This document shows positions 36,408 to 44,493 of a DNA stretch of 64,000 nt, piece by piece. The first letter of the stretch is position 1, and every line of letters begins with the position of its first letter. Made by a program: the position numbers and the translations under genes. Location of the stretch: contig NZ_BAAAWE010000001.1 of NCBI RefSeq assembly GCF_039534915.1, forward strand, positions 4,650,001-4,714,000, given 5' to 3'. A model generated the notes under the pieces. That model ran no database searches and was not told the DNA's origin. It was given only the letters and a program-made list of their open reading frames with translations. Source of the DNA: Streptomyces roseofulvus. Lineage in GTDB: Bacteria > Actinomycetota > Actinomycetes > Streptomycetales > Streptomycetaceae.

Positions 36408-37211
36408 GTGTCCGACCCCGGCGCCGTTCACGCGGTCATCGCCGACCTGTCCGCCGAAGGCGAGGAACTCGACCGGATCGTCGCCGGGTCGGGGCACGAG
36501 GGGTGGGCGCTCGACACGCCCGCCGCCGGCTGGACCGTCGCCCATCAGATCGCCCATCTCGCCTGGACCGACCGGGCCGCGCTGCTCGCCGTCACCGACG
36601 CCGACGCGTTCGCCGTGGAGGTCGAGAAGGCGCTCGCCGCGCCCGACCGGTTCGTCGACGAGGGGGCGGAGGAGGGGGCTGCGCTGCCGCCCGCCGAGCT
36701 GCTCGCGCGCTGGCGGGACGGGCGGGAGCGGCTGCGGGAGGCGCTGCTCGGCGTGGCGCCGGGTGGACGGTTCCCCTGGTACGGGCCGCCGATGAGCGCG
36801 CCGGCGATGGCGACCGCGCGGCTGATGGAGACCTGGGCGCACGGGCAGGACGTGGCCGACGCCCTCGGGGTCGTACGGACGCCCACCGCGCGGCTGCGGC
36901 ACGTCGCCTGGATCGGACACCGGGCCCGCGGCTACGCCTACCTGGCGCGGGGCGAGCAGCCGCCCGCCGAGCCGGTGCGGGTGGAACTCGTCGCGCCGGA
37001 CGGGGAGGTGTGGGCGTACGGGCCCGGGGACGCGGCCCAGCGGGTCACCGGGACCGCCCTCGACTTCTGTCTGCTCGTCACCCAGCGGGTGCACCGGGAC
37101 GACACCGGCCTGCGGGCCGAGGGCGCCGACGCCGAGCACTGGCTGCGCATCGCCCAGGCGTTCGCCGGGCCGGCCGGGGCCGGGCGCGCGCCCAGGGGAG
37201 GGGCCCGGTGA
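36408..37211 (+). CDS. TIGR03084-family protein (maleylpyruvate isomerase N-terminal type)
   Basis: 267 residues from GTG 36408 with GAGGGGA eight nt upstream. The DinB/MDMPI fold is seen in WTVAHQIAHLAWTDRAALLAV and PAMATARLMETWAHGQDVADALG, where the conserved His residues (AHQIAHL, TWAHGQD) form the metal site of mycothiol-dependent enzymes. First gene of a five-gene operon; stop overlaps the next start (GTGA). A thiol-dependent isomerase or accessory role in the acyl-CoA pathway is inferred. Confidence 0.87.
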   Translation: MSDPGAVHAVIADLSAEGEELDRIVAGSGHEGWALDTPAAGWTVAHQIAHLAWTDRAALLAVTDADAFAVEVEKALAAPDRFVDEGAEEGAALPPAELLARWRDGRERLREALLGVAPGGRFPWYGPPMSAPAMATARLMETWAHGQDVADALGVVRTPTARLRHVAWIGHRARGYAYLARGEQPPAEPVRVELVAPDGEVWAYGPGDAAQRVTGTALDFCLLVTQRVHRDDTGLRAEGADAEHWLRIAQAFAGPAGAGRAPRGGAR

Positions 37212-38929
37212 CGCCGCTGCGGATCGGGAACGCCTCCGGCTTCTACGGCGACCGGTTCGACGCCGTCCGCGAGATGCTGACCGGCGGCCGGCTGGACGTC
37301 CTCACCGGCGACTACCTCGCCGAGCTGACCATGCTCATCCTCGGCCGCGACCTGCTGAAGGACCCCTCCGGCGGGTACGCGAAGACCTTCCTCCGGCAGA
37401 TGGAGGACGGGCTCGGCCTCGCCCACGAGCGCGGCACCCGGATCGTCGCCAACGCCGGCGGGCTCAACCCGGCCGGGCTCGCCGACGCCCTGCGGACGCT
37501 CGCCGCGAAGCTCGGCCTGCCCACCCGGGTCGCGCACGTCGAGGGCGACCTGCTGCCGCCCGAGCCGGGCGTCCTGACCGCCAACGCCTATCTGGGCGGC
37601 GGCGGGATCGCCGCCTGTCTCGCCGCCGGCGCCGACGTCGTCGTCACCGGCCGGGTGACCGACGCGGCGCTCGTCACCGGTCCCGCGCAGTGGCACTTCG
37701 GCTGGGGCCCGGAGGAGTACGACCGGCTCGCCGGGGCCGTCGTCGCCGGGCACGTCCTGGAGTGCGGCCCCCAGGCCACCGGCGGCAACTACGCGTTCTT
37801 CCGCGAGCACGCCGGCCGTGACCTCCTGCGGCCCGGCTTCCCGCTCGCCGAGCTGTACGAGGACGGGTCGGCCGTCGTCACCAAGCACCCCGGCACCGGC
37901 GGCTTCGTCGACGTCGGCACCGTCACCGCCCAGCTGCTGTACGAGACGGGCGGTGCGCGGTACGCGGGACCCGACGCGACCGCCCGGCTCGACACCGTCC
38001 GGCTCACCCAGGACGGGCCCGACCGGGTGCGGATCGACGGGGTGCGGGGCGAGGCGCCGCCGCCCACCCTGAAGGTGGGCCGCTGCCGGATCGGCGGCCA
38101 CCGCAACGAGGTCGTCTTCGTCCTCACCGGCCTCGACATCGACGCCAAGGCCGCGCTCGTGCGCGAACAGGTCGGCGCCGCGCTCGCCGCCGACCCGCCC
38201 GCCGAGGTCCGCTGGGAGCTGGCCCGCACCGACCGGGAGGACGCGGCCACCGAGGAGACCGCGAGCGCCCTGCTCCGGCTCGTCGTCCGCGACCAGGACC
38301 CGGGGAAGGTCGGCAGGACCGTGACGGGCGCGGCGATCGAGCTGGCCCTCGCCGGCTACCCGGGCTTCCACGTCACCGCCCCGCCCGGCAAGGGCGCCCC
38401 CTACGGCGTCTTCGAGGCCGCGTCCGTGCCCGCCGCCGACGTCCCGCACACGGCCGTCCTGCCGGACGGCACCCGCGTCGCCGTCCCCGCACCGGCGCGG
38501 ACCCGCGCCCTGGAGGCCGTACCCGAGCCGGAGCTGCCGCCGCCGCTGCCGGCGGGGCCCGTCGTCCGGGCGCCGCTCGGGCGGATCGCGGGCGCCCGCA
38601 GCGGCGACAAGGGCGGGGACGCGAACGTCGGGGTGTGGGTGCGGACGGAGGCGGAGTGGCGGTGGCTCGCCCACACCCTCACCGTCGACCTCTTCCGCGA
38701 ACTCCTGCCGGAGACGCGGAAGTCGGAGGTCGTCCGGCACGTGCTGCCCCATCTGCGGGCGCTGAACTTCACCGTCGCCGGACTGCTCGGCGAGGGCGTC
38801 GCCTCCCAGGCCCGCTTCGACCCGCAGGCCAAGGCCCTCGGCGAATGGCTCCGCTCCCGGCACGTCGACATCCCTGACGCACTGCTGCCGTCGGCCGCCC
38901 GCCCCGACCTCCCGGAGGAACTGTCGTGA
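37208..38929 (+). CDS. Acyclic terpene utilization AtuA-family protein (DUF1446) with AtuA-like C-terminal domain
   Basis: 573 residues. LRIGNASGFYGDRFDAVREML and LDVLTGDYLAELTMLILGR open DUF1446; the middle has ATGGNYAFF and PGTGGFVDVGTVTAQLLYE. After a Pro-rich linker the last 110 residues (GRIAGARSGDKGGDANVGVWVR...FTVAGLLGEGVASQARFDPQAKALGEWL) form the AtuA-like domain, here fused. AtuA is required for citronellol/geraniol catabolism in Pseudomonas, biochemistry unresolved. It overlaps both neighbours by 4 nt, showing tight coupling with the carboxylase. Confidence 0.92.
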   Translation: MTPLRIGNASGFYGDRFDAVREMLTGGRLDVLTGDYLAELTMLILGRDLLKDPSGGYAKTFLRQMEDGLGLAHERGTRIVANAGGLNPAGLADALRTLAAKLGLPTRVAHVEGDLLPPEPGVLTANAYLGGGGIAACLAAGADVVVTGRVTDAALVTGPAQWHFGWGPEEYDRLAGAVVAGHVLECGPQATGGNYAFFREHAGRDLLRPGFPLAELYEDGSAVVTKHPGTGGFVDVGTVTAQLLYETGGARYAGPDATARLDTVRLTQDGPDRVRIDGVRGEAPPPTLKVGRCRIGGHRNEVVFVLTGLDIDAKAALVREQVGAALAADPPAEVRWELARTDREDAATEETASALLRLVVRDQDPGKVGRTVTGAAIELALAGYPGFHVTAPPGKGAPYGVFEAASVPAADVPHTAVLPDGTRVAVPAPARTRALEAVPEPELPPPLPAGPVVRAPLGRIAGARSGDKGGDANVGVWVRTEAEWRWLAHTLTVDLFRELLPETRKSEVVRHVLPHLRALNFTVAGLLGEGVASQARFDPQAKALGEWLRSRHVDIPDALLPSAARPDLPEELS

Positions 38930-40524
38930 CCGTCCTCGCCTCCGCCCTCGACCCCACCGGCCCCGACTACGCGGCCCACCGCGCCGCCATGCTGGAGAAG
39001 CTCGCCGCCCTCGACGCCGAGCACGCCAAGGCCCTCGCCGGCGGCGGCGAGAAGTACACCGCCCGGCACCGGAAGCGCGGCAAGCTGCTGGCCCGCGAGC
39101 GGATCGAGCTGCTCGTCGACCCCGACTCGCCGTTCCTGGAGCTGTCCCCGCTCGCCGCCTGGGGCAGCGCCTACCCGGTGGGCGCGTCGCTGGTCACCGG
39201 CATCGGCGTCGTCGAGGGCGTCGAGTGCCTGATCACCGCCAACGACCCGACCGTGCGCGGCGGCGCCTCCAACCCGTGGACGCTGAAGAAGGCGCTGCGC
39301 GCCAACGAGATCGCGTACGCCAACCGGCTGCCGGTGATCTCGCTGGTCGAGTCCGGCGGCGCCGACCTGCCCTCCCAGAAGGAGATCTTCATCCCGGGCG
39401 GGGCGCTCTTCCGCGACCTGACGCGGCTCTCCGCCGCCGGCATCCCGACGGTCGCGGTCGTCTTCGGCAACTCGACGGCCGGAGGCGCGTACATGCCCGG
39501 CATGTCCGACCACACGGTGATGATCGAGGAGCGGTCGAAGGTCTTCCTCGGCGGGCCGCCGCTGGTGAAGATGGCGACCGGCGAGGAGAGCGACGACGAG
39601 TCGCTGGGCGGCGCGGCGATGCACGCGCGCGTGTCCGGCCTCGCCGACCACTACGCCGTCGACGAGGCGGACGCGATCCGGCAGGCCCGCCGGATCGTCG
39701 CCCGGCTCAACCACCGCAAGGCGCACCCGGACCCGCCGCTCGCGCAGCCGCCGAAGTACGACGAGGAGGAGCTGCTGGGGATCGTGCCCGGCGACCTCAA
39801 GACGCCGTTCGACCCGCGCGAGGTGATCGCCCGGATCGTCGACGGCTCCGACTTCGACGAGTTCAAGCCGCTGTACGGGGCGTCGCTGGTGACCGGCTGG
39901 GCGCGTCTGCACGGCTATCCGGTGGGGGTCCTCGCCAACGCGCGGGGCGTGCTGTTCTCCGCCGAGTCGCAGAAGGCCGCGCAGTTCATCCAGCTGGCGA
40001 ACCAGCGGGACATCCCGCTGGTCTTCCTCCACAACACCACCGGCTACATGGTGGGCCGGGAGTACGAGCAGGGCGGCATCATCAAGCACGGCGCGATGAT
40101 GATCAACGCGGTGGCGAACTCGAAGGTCCCGCACCTCTCCGTCCTCATGGGGGCGTCGTACGGCGCCGGGCACTACGGCATGTGCGGCCGGGCCTACGAC
40201 CCGCGGTTCCTCTTCGCCTGGCCCAGCGCCAAGTCGGCCGTCATGGGGCCGCAGCAGCTCGCCGGGGTGCTGTCGATCGTGGCGCGGGCGTCGGCGGCGG
40301 CGAAGGGGCAGCCGTACGACGAGGAGGCGGACGCGGGACTGCGGGCGCTGGTCGAGGCGCAGATCGAGTCCGAGTCGCTGCCGGTCTTCCTCTCCGGCCT
40401 GCTCTACGACGACGGGGTCATCGACCCCCGCGACACCCGCACGGTCCTCGGGCTGTGCCTGTCCGCGATCCACACGGCACCGGTCGAGGGCGCGCGCGGC
40501 GGCTTCGGCGTCTTCCGAATGTGA
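38926..40524 (+). CDS. Acyl-CoA carboxylase beta (carboxyltransferase) subunit
   Basis: 532 residues. Crotonase-fold carboxyltransferase halves: VISLVESGGADLPSQKEIFIPGGALFRDLTRLSAAGIPTVAVVFGNSTAGGAYMPGMSD and IPLVFLHNTTGYMVGREYEQGGIIKHGAMMINAVANSKVPHLSVLMGASYGAGHYGMCGRAY. These match methylcrotonyl-/geranyl-CoA carboxylase beta chains more than propionyl-CoA types. It transfers CO2 from carboxybiotin to an enoyl-CoA. GTG 38926 overlaps the preceding stop. Confidence 0.94.
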   Translation: MTVLASALDPTGPDYAAHRAAMLEKLAALDAEHAKALAGGGEKYTARHRKRGKLLARERIELLVDPDSPFLELSPLAAWGSAYPVGASLVTGIGVVEGVECLITANDPTVRGGASNPWTLKKALRANEIAYANRLPVISLVESGGADLPSQKEIFIPGGALFRDLTRLSAAGIPTVAVVFGNSTAGGAYMPGMSDHTVMIEERSKVFLGGPPLVKMATGEESDDESLGGAAMHARVSGLADHYAVDEADAIRQARRIVARLNHRKAHPDPPLAQPPKYDEEELLGIVPGDLKTPFDPREVIARIVDGSDFDEFKPLYGASLVTGWARLHGYPVGVLANARGVLFSAESQKAAQFIQLANQRDIPLVFLHNTTGYMVGREYEQGGIIKHGAMMINAVANSKVPHLSVLMGASYGAGHYGMCGRAYDPRFLFAWPSAKSAVMGPQQLAGVLSIVARASAAAKGQPYDEEADAGLRALVEAQIESESLPVFLSGLLYDDGVIDPRDTRTVLGLCLSAIHTAPVEGARGGFGVFRM

Positions 40525-40532
40525 GGCCCCAG

Positions 40533-42446
40533 GTGATTTCCACTCTCCTCGTCGCGAACCGTGGCGAGATCGCCTGCCGCGTCTTCCGCACCTGCCGCGA
40601 GCTGGGCATCTCCACCGTCGCCGTGTACTCCGACGCCGACGCGGACGCCCTGCACGTGCGGGAGGCGGACGCGGCGGTACGGCTGCCGGGGGCCGCGCCC
40701 GCGGAGACGTACCTGCGCGGCGATCTCGTCGTGGCGGCGGCGCTCGCGGCCGGCGCGGACGCCGTCCACCCCGGCTACGGCTTCCTCTCCGAGAACGCGG
40801 ACTTCGCCCGGGCCGTGACGGCGGCCGGGCTGGTGTGGATCGGGCCGCCGCCGGAGGCCATCGAGGCGATGGCCTCGAAGACCCGGGCGAAGGAGCTGAT
40901 GGGCGTCGCCCCGCTCGGCGACGTCACGGCGGCCGACCTGCCCGTCCTGGTGAAGGCGGCGGCGGGCGGCGGCGGGCGCGGCATGCGGATCGTCCGTGAA
41001 CTCGCCGACCTGGAAGCGGCGTTGAAGGCCGCGTCGGCCGAGGCGGAGAGCGCCTTCGGGGACGGCGAGGTGTTCGTCGAGCCGTACGTGGAGGACGGGC
41101 GCCACGTCGAGGTGCAGGTCCTCGCCGACGCGCACGGCACGGTCTGGACCCTCGGCACCCGCGACTGCTCGCTCCAGCGCCGGCACCAGAAGGTGATCGA
41201 GGAGGCCCCGGCGCCCGGCCTGCCGGCCGCGCTCGCCGAGGAGCTGGCCGAGCGGTCGGCGGCGGCGGCGAAGGCCGTCGGGTACGTCGGCGCGGGCACG
41301 GTGGAGTTCCTGGTCGCCGACGTCCCCCGAGCTCTCGGCTCCGCCCGCCCCGGGGGGACCCCCAGGGCGCACTTCCTGGAGATGAACACCCGCCTCCAGG
41401 TCGAGCACCCGGTGACGGAGGAGGTGTACGGCGTCGACCTGGTCGCCCTCCAGATCGCCGTCGCCGAGGGCGCCCCGCTGCCGCCGGAGCCGCCCGAGCC
41501 GCGGGGCCACGCGGTCGAGGCGCGGCTGTACGCGGAGGACCCGGCGGCGGACTGGGCCCCGCAGACCGGTGTCCTGCACGCCTTCGGGGTGAGCGGTGTC
41601 CGCCTGGACACCGGCTACGCCTCCGGGGACACCGTGCCGGTGCACTACGACGCCATGCTCGCGAAGGTCGTCGCGCACGCGCCGACCCGCGCCGAGGCGG
41701 TCCGCCGGCTCGCCCACGCCCTCGAACGGGCCGTGATCCACGGCCCCGTCACCAACCGGGACCTCCTCGTCGCCTCCCTGCGGCACCCCGGCTTCCAGGA
41801 CGCCGGCCGGCTCGGCACCGGCTTCTACGGTCGGCACCTGGCCGAGCTGACCCGCCCGCGCGACGGCGAGGCGCACGCGGCCGTCGCCGCCGCCCTCGCG
41901 GACGCGGTCCGCAACGGCGGCCGGTTCGGCGGCGGCTGGCGGAACGTGCGCTCGGGGGAGCAGACCAAGACGTACGGGGAGCACGAGGTCCGCTACCGGC
42001 CGACCCGGGACGGCGGCTTCGAGGTCACGGCTCCCGAGGGGGTCCGGGTGGTGAGCGCCGCGCCCGACCGCGTCCGGCTCGAAGTGGGCGGGGTGGTGCG
42101 GGACTTCGCGGTCGCCGCGCACGGCGACGGGTTCGTCCACGTCGGCCCGCACCGGCTCGCCGCCCGCCCCCGCTTCACCGACCCGCGCGAGCAGGTCCTC
42201 CCCGGCTCCCTGCTCGCGCCGATGCCCGGCACCGTCGTCCGGGTCGCCGACGGGCTCGCCGTCGGTGACCGGGTGGCGGCCGGGCAGCCCCTGCTCTGGC
42301 TGGAGGCGATGAAGATGGAGCACAAGGTCGCCGCTCCCGCCTCCGGCACGCTCACCGCGCTCCACGCCGCCCCCGGCCGTCAGGTCGAGGTCGGTGCCCT
42401 GCTCGCCGTCGTACAGACCGATGCACAGGAGGACCAGACCGTATGA
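40533..42446 (+). CDS. Biotin-dependent carboxylase alpha subunit (biotin carboxylase plus BCCP)
   Basis: 637 residues from GTG 40533. Biotin carboxylase N domain (STLLVANRGEIACRVFRTCRELGI), ATP-grasp with AAAGGGGRGM and FLEMNTRLQVEHPVTE, then BC C domain, a linker, and biotinyl domain with LEAMKMEHKVAAP, where Lys of MKM is biotinylated. A 38-bp palindromic repeat (41322-41359) is inserted in frame in the loop between FLVAD and HFLEMN, adding about PRALGSARPGGTP to the ATP-grasp domain. It pairs with the beta subunit just upstream. Confidence 0.94.
   Translation: MISTLLVANRGEIACRVFRTCRELGISTVAVYSDADADALHVREADAAVRLPGAAPAETYLRGDLVVAAALAAGADAVHPGYGFLSENADFARAVTAAGLVWIGPPPEAIEAMASKTRAKELMGVAPLGDVTAADLPVLVKAAAGGGGRGMRIVRELADLEAALKAASAEAESAFGDGEVFVEPYVEDGRHVEVQVLADAHGTVWTLGTRDCSLQRRHQKVIEEAPAPGLPAALAEELAERSAAAAKAVGYVGAGTVEFLVADVPRALGSARPGGTPRAHFLEMNTRLQVEHPVTEEVYGVDLVALQIAVAEGAPLPPEPPEPRGHAVEARLYAEDPAADWAPQTGVLHAFGVSGVRLDTGYASGDTVPVHYDAMLAKVVAHAPTRAEAVRRLAHALERAVIHGPVTNRDLLVASLRHPGFQDAGRLGTGFYGRHLAELTRPRDGEAHAAVAAALADAVRNGGRFGGGWRNVRSGEQTKTYGEHEVRYRPTRDGGFEVTAPEGVRVVSAAPDRVRLEVGGVVRDFAVAAHGDGFVHVGPHRLAARPRFTDPREQVLPGSLLAPMPGTVVRVADGLAVGDRVAAGQPLLWLEAMKMEHKVAAPASGTLTALHAAPGRQVEVGALLAVVQTDAQEDQTV
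41322..41359. repeat. Palindromic interspersed repeat inside the biotin carboxylase gene
   Basis: GTCCCCC (41322-41328) pairs with GGGGGAC (41353-41359); between them GAGCTCTCGGCTCC resembles the copy at 5204-5241. Inserted in frame, without disrupting the ORF. Confidence 0.7.
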
Positions 42447-43576
42447 GCACCGACATCGAACCGGCCGAGCACACCGAGCTCCGCGCCGCCGTCGCCGCGC
42501 TGGGCCGCCGCCACGGTCCCGGCTTCGACCGGGCGGCCCTGTGGGCCGAGGCCGGGAAGCTCGGCTACCTGGGCGTGAACCTGCCGGAGGAGTACGGCGG
42601 CGGGGGCGGCGGCATGGCCGAGCTGTCCATCGTCCTGGAGGAGGCCGGCGCGGCCGGCGCGCCGCTGCTGATGATGGTGGTGTCGCCGGCGATCTGCGGC
42701 ACGGTCATCTCCCGCTTCGGCACCGACGGGCAGAAGGCGGCCTGGCTGCCGGGGCTCGCCGACGGGTCGAGGACGATGGCCTTCGGCATCACCGAACCGG
42801 ACGCCGGGTCCAACTCCCACCGGATCACGACCACCGCCACCCGCACCGAGGACGGCTGGGTCCTCAACGGCCGGAAGGTCTTCGTCTCGGGCGTCGACAT
42901 CGCCGACGCCACCCTGATCGTCGGCCGCACCTCGGACGCCCGCACCGGCAGCCTCAAGGCGTGCCTGTTCATCGTCCCGCGCGACACGCCGGGCTTCGGA
43001 CGCCGCCACATCGAGATGGAACTCGACGCGGACGAGAAGCAGTTCGAGCTGACCCTCGACGACGTGCACCTGCCGGCGGACGCGCTCGTGGGCGACGAGG
43101 ACGCGGGGCTGCTGCAGCTCTTCGCGGGGCTCAACCCGGAGCGGATCATGACGGCCGCGTTCGCGATCGGCATGGGCCGGTACGCCCTCGGCCGGGCCGT
43201 CGCGTACGCCAAGGAGCGGCAGGTCTGGAAGACGCCGATCGGCGCCCACCAGGCCATCGCCCACCCGCTCGCCCAGGCCCACATCGAGCTCGAACTGGCC
43301 CGCCTGATGATGCAGAAGGCGGCGAGGCTGTACGACGCGGGCGACGACCTCGGCGCGGGCGAGGCCGCCAACATGGCCAAGTACGCGGCGGGCGAGGCGT
43401 GCGTGAAGGCGGTCGACACCGCCGTGCACACCCTCGGCGGCAACGGCCTCACCAAGGAGTTCGGCCTGGCCCGGCTGATCCCGGCGTCCCGGGTGGCCCG
43501 GATCGCCCCGGTGAGCCGGGAGATGGTCCTGAACTTCGTCTCGACGCACTCCCTGGGGCTGCCCAAGTCGTACTGA
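42443..43576 (+). CDS. Acyl-CoA dehydrogenase
   Basis: 377 residues. FAD flavoprotein oxidising an acyl-CoA to the 2-enoyl-CoA. FGITEPDAGSNSHRITTTATRTEDGWVLNGRKVFVSG is the FAD/substrate signature; the C-terminal domain has MGRYALGRAVAYAKERQVWKTPIGAHQAIAHPLAQ and TLGGNGLTKEFGLARLIPASRVARIAPVSREM. ATG overlaps the carboxylase stop by 4 nt. It should precede the carboxylation step, as isovaleryl- or citronellyl-CoA dehydrogenases do. Confidence 0.94.
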   Translation: MSTDIEPAEHTELRAAVAALGRRHGPGFDRAALWAEAGKLGYLGVNLPEEYGGGGGGMAELSIVLEEAGAAGAPLLMMVVSPAICGTVISRFGTDGQKAAWLPGLADGSRTMAFGITEPDAGSNSHRITTTATRTEDGWVLNGRKVFVSGVDIADATLIVGRTSDARTGSLKACLFIVPRDTPGFGRRHIEMELDADEKQFELTLDDVHLPADALVGDEDAGLLQLFAGLNPERIMTAAFAIGMGRYALGRAVAYAKERQVWKTPIGAHQAIAHPLAQAHIELELARLMMQKAARLYDAGDDLGAGEAANMAKYAAGEACVKAVDTAVHTLGGNGLTKEFGLARLIPASRVARIAPVSREMVLNFVSTHSLGLPKSY

Positions 43577-43682
43577 GGCAAGAATCCGGGATTCCGCACG
43601 CCGGTTGTGAAGATCCTGAGTACGATCCACGGCCACGGCACCCCGCTCGGTGCCGTCGTCCCTTCAGGCCCTGGAGCCGCGC

Positions 43683-44351
43683 GTGTACCCGCAGACCAAC
43701 CCGTACCAGCCCGCCCCGGCGTGGCAGCCCCCGCGCCGGTGGTGGCAGCACCCGGCACTGATCATCACGCTGCTCGTGGTGTTCCCGCCGGCGGGCATAG
43801 CCCTGGCGTGGCTGGGCCGGTGGACGACCCGGACGAAGATCGTGGCGTCGGTGCTCTCCGGCCTGTGGTTCCTGCTGATCCTGGTCAGCGAACCGGAGAA
43901 GGAGAAGACGCCGGGCGACGACCCGAAGCCGGCGGTGACGGCGTCGGCGACGGCCACCCCGACGCCGACCCCGACACCGACGCCGACCCCGACACCGACG
44001 CCGACGCCGACCGTGGAGCCGACCACCGCCTCGCCGACCCCGGAGCCGACGACCGAGGCGCCCACGCCGACGCCGACCCCGACGCCGGAGCCCACGACCG
44101 AGCCGCCCACCACGCGGGCCCCCGAGCCGACGACCCGGGCCCCCGAGCCCACGACCCAGGCCCCGACCACGCGGGCCCCGAAGCCCGTCCAGACCACCCA
44201 GCCGCCGGAGACGGCCGAGCCGGAGCCCGAGCAGGTCTACTACGCCAACTGCACGGCCGTCCGCGCCGCCGGCGCCGACCCCATCCGCATCGGCGACCCC
44301 GGCTACGGCAGCCACCTGGACCGCGACGGCGACGGCATCGCCTGCGAGTGA
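43683..44351 (+). CDS. Membrane-anchored Excalibur calcium-binding domain protein with Thr/Pro repeat stalk
   Basis: 222 residues from GTG 43683 (VYPQTNPYQPAP), GGAG upstream. A Pro-rich cytoplasmic start is followed by two TM helices (about 22-42 and 50-68), then a roughly 100-residue TPTPTP/EPTT stalk, and a C-terminal Excalibur domain: YYANCTAVRAAGADPIRIGDPGYGSHLDRDGDGIACE, with DxDxDG calcium loop and two Cys. Probably an envelope protein with the calcium domain outside. It separates the two catabolic units but looks functionally unrelated. Confidence 0.87.
   Translation: MYPQTNPYQPAPAWQPPRRWWQHPALIITLLVVFPPAGIALAWLGRWTTRTKIVASVLSGLWFLLILVSEPEKEKTPGDDPKPAVTASATATPTPTPTPTPTPTPTPTPTVEPTTASPTPEPTTEAPTPTPTPTPEPTTEPPTTRAPEPTTRAPEPTTQAPTTRAPKPVQTTQPPETAEPEPEQVYYANCTAVRAAGADPIRIGDPGYGSHLDRDGDGIACE
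43956..44110 (+). repeat. Thr/Pro-coding simple repeat tract
   Basis: Runs of ACCCCGACGCCG-type hexamers code TPTPTP stretches, interrupted by EPTT segments. The length should vary between strains. Confidence 0.85.
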
Positions 44352-44384
44352 CCCGCCCGTGCGCGCGTACGGCCCCCCGATAAA

Positions 44385-44402
44385 CCATGCAGGCATGCTT
44401 GA
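44385..44402. promoter_or_regulatory. TetR-type operator B (acyl-CoA synthetase operon)
   Basis: CCATGCAGGCATGCTTGA; 14 of 18 bases match operator A, and both continue TTGTTT. It overlaps the -35 of the promoter at 44399-44427. Confidence 0.75.
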
Positions 44403-44427
44403 TTGTTTTACGGGGGGCTGACAGGGT
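44399..44427 (+). promoter_or_regulatory. Promoter of the acyl-CoA synthetase-ECH-tetR operon
   Basis: TTGATT (44399-44404), 17-bp spacer, CAGGGT (44422-44427); matches the spacing at 36309-36337. Confidence 0.6.
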
Positions 44428-44493
44428 CTCCCCAGGCGGTGCCCGCACAGGCGATCCTGGCGACCACCTTCCCACCTCTCCAGGAGGTCACGC

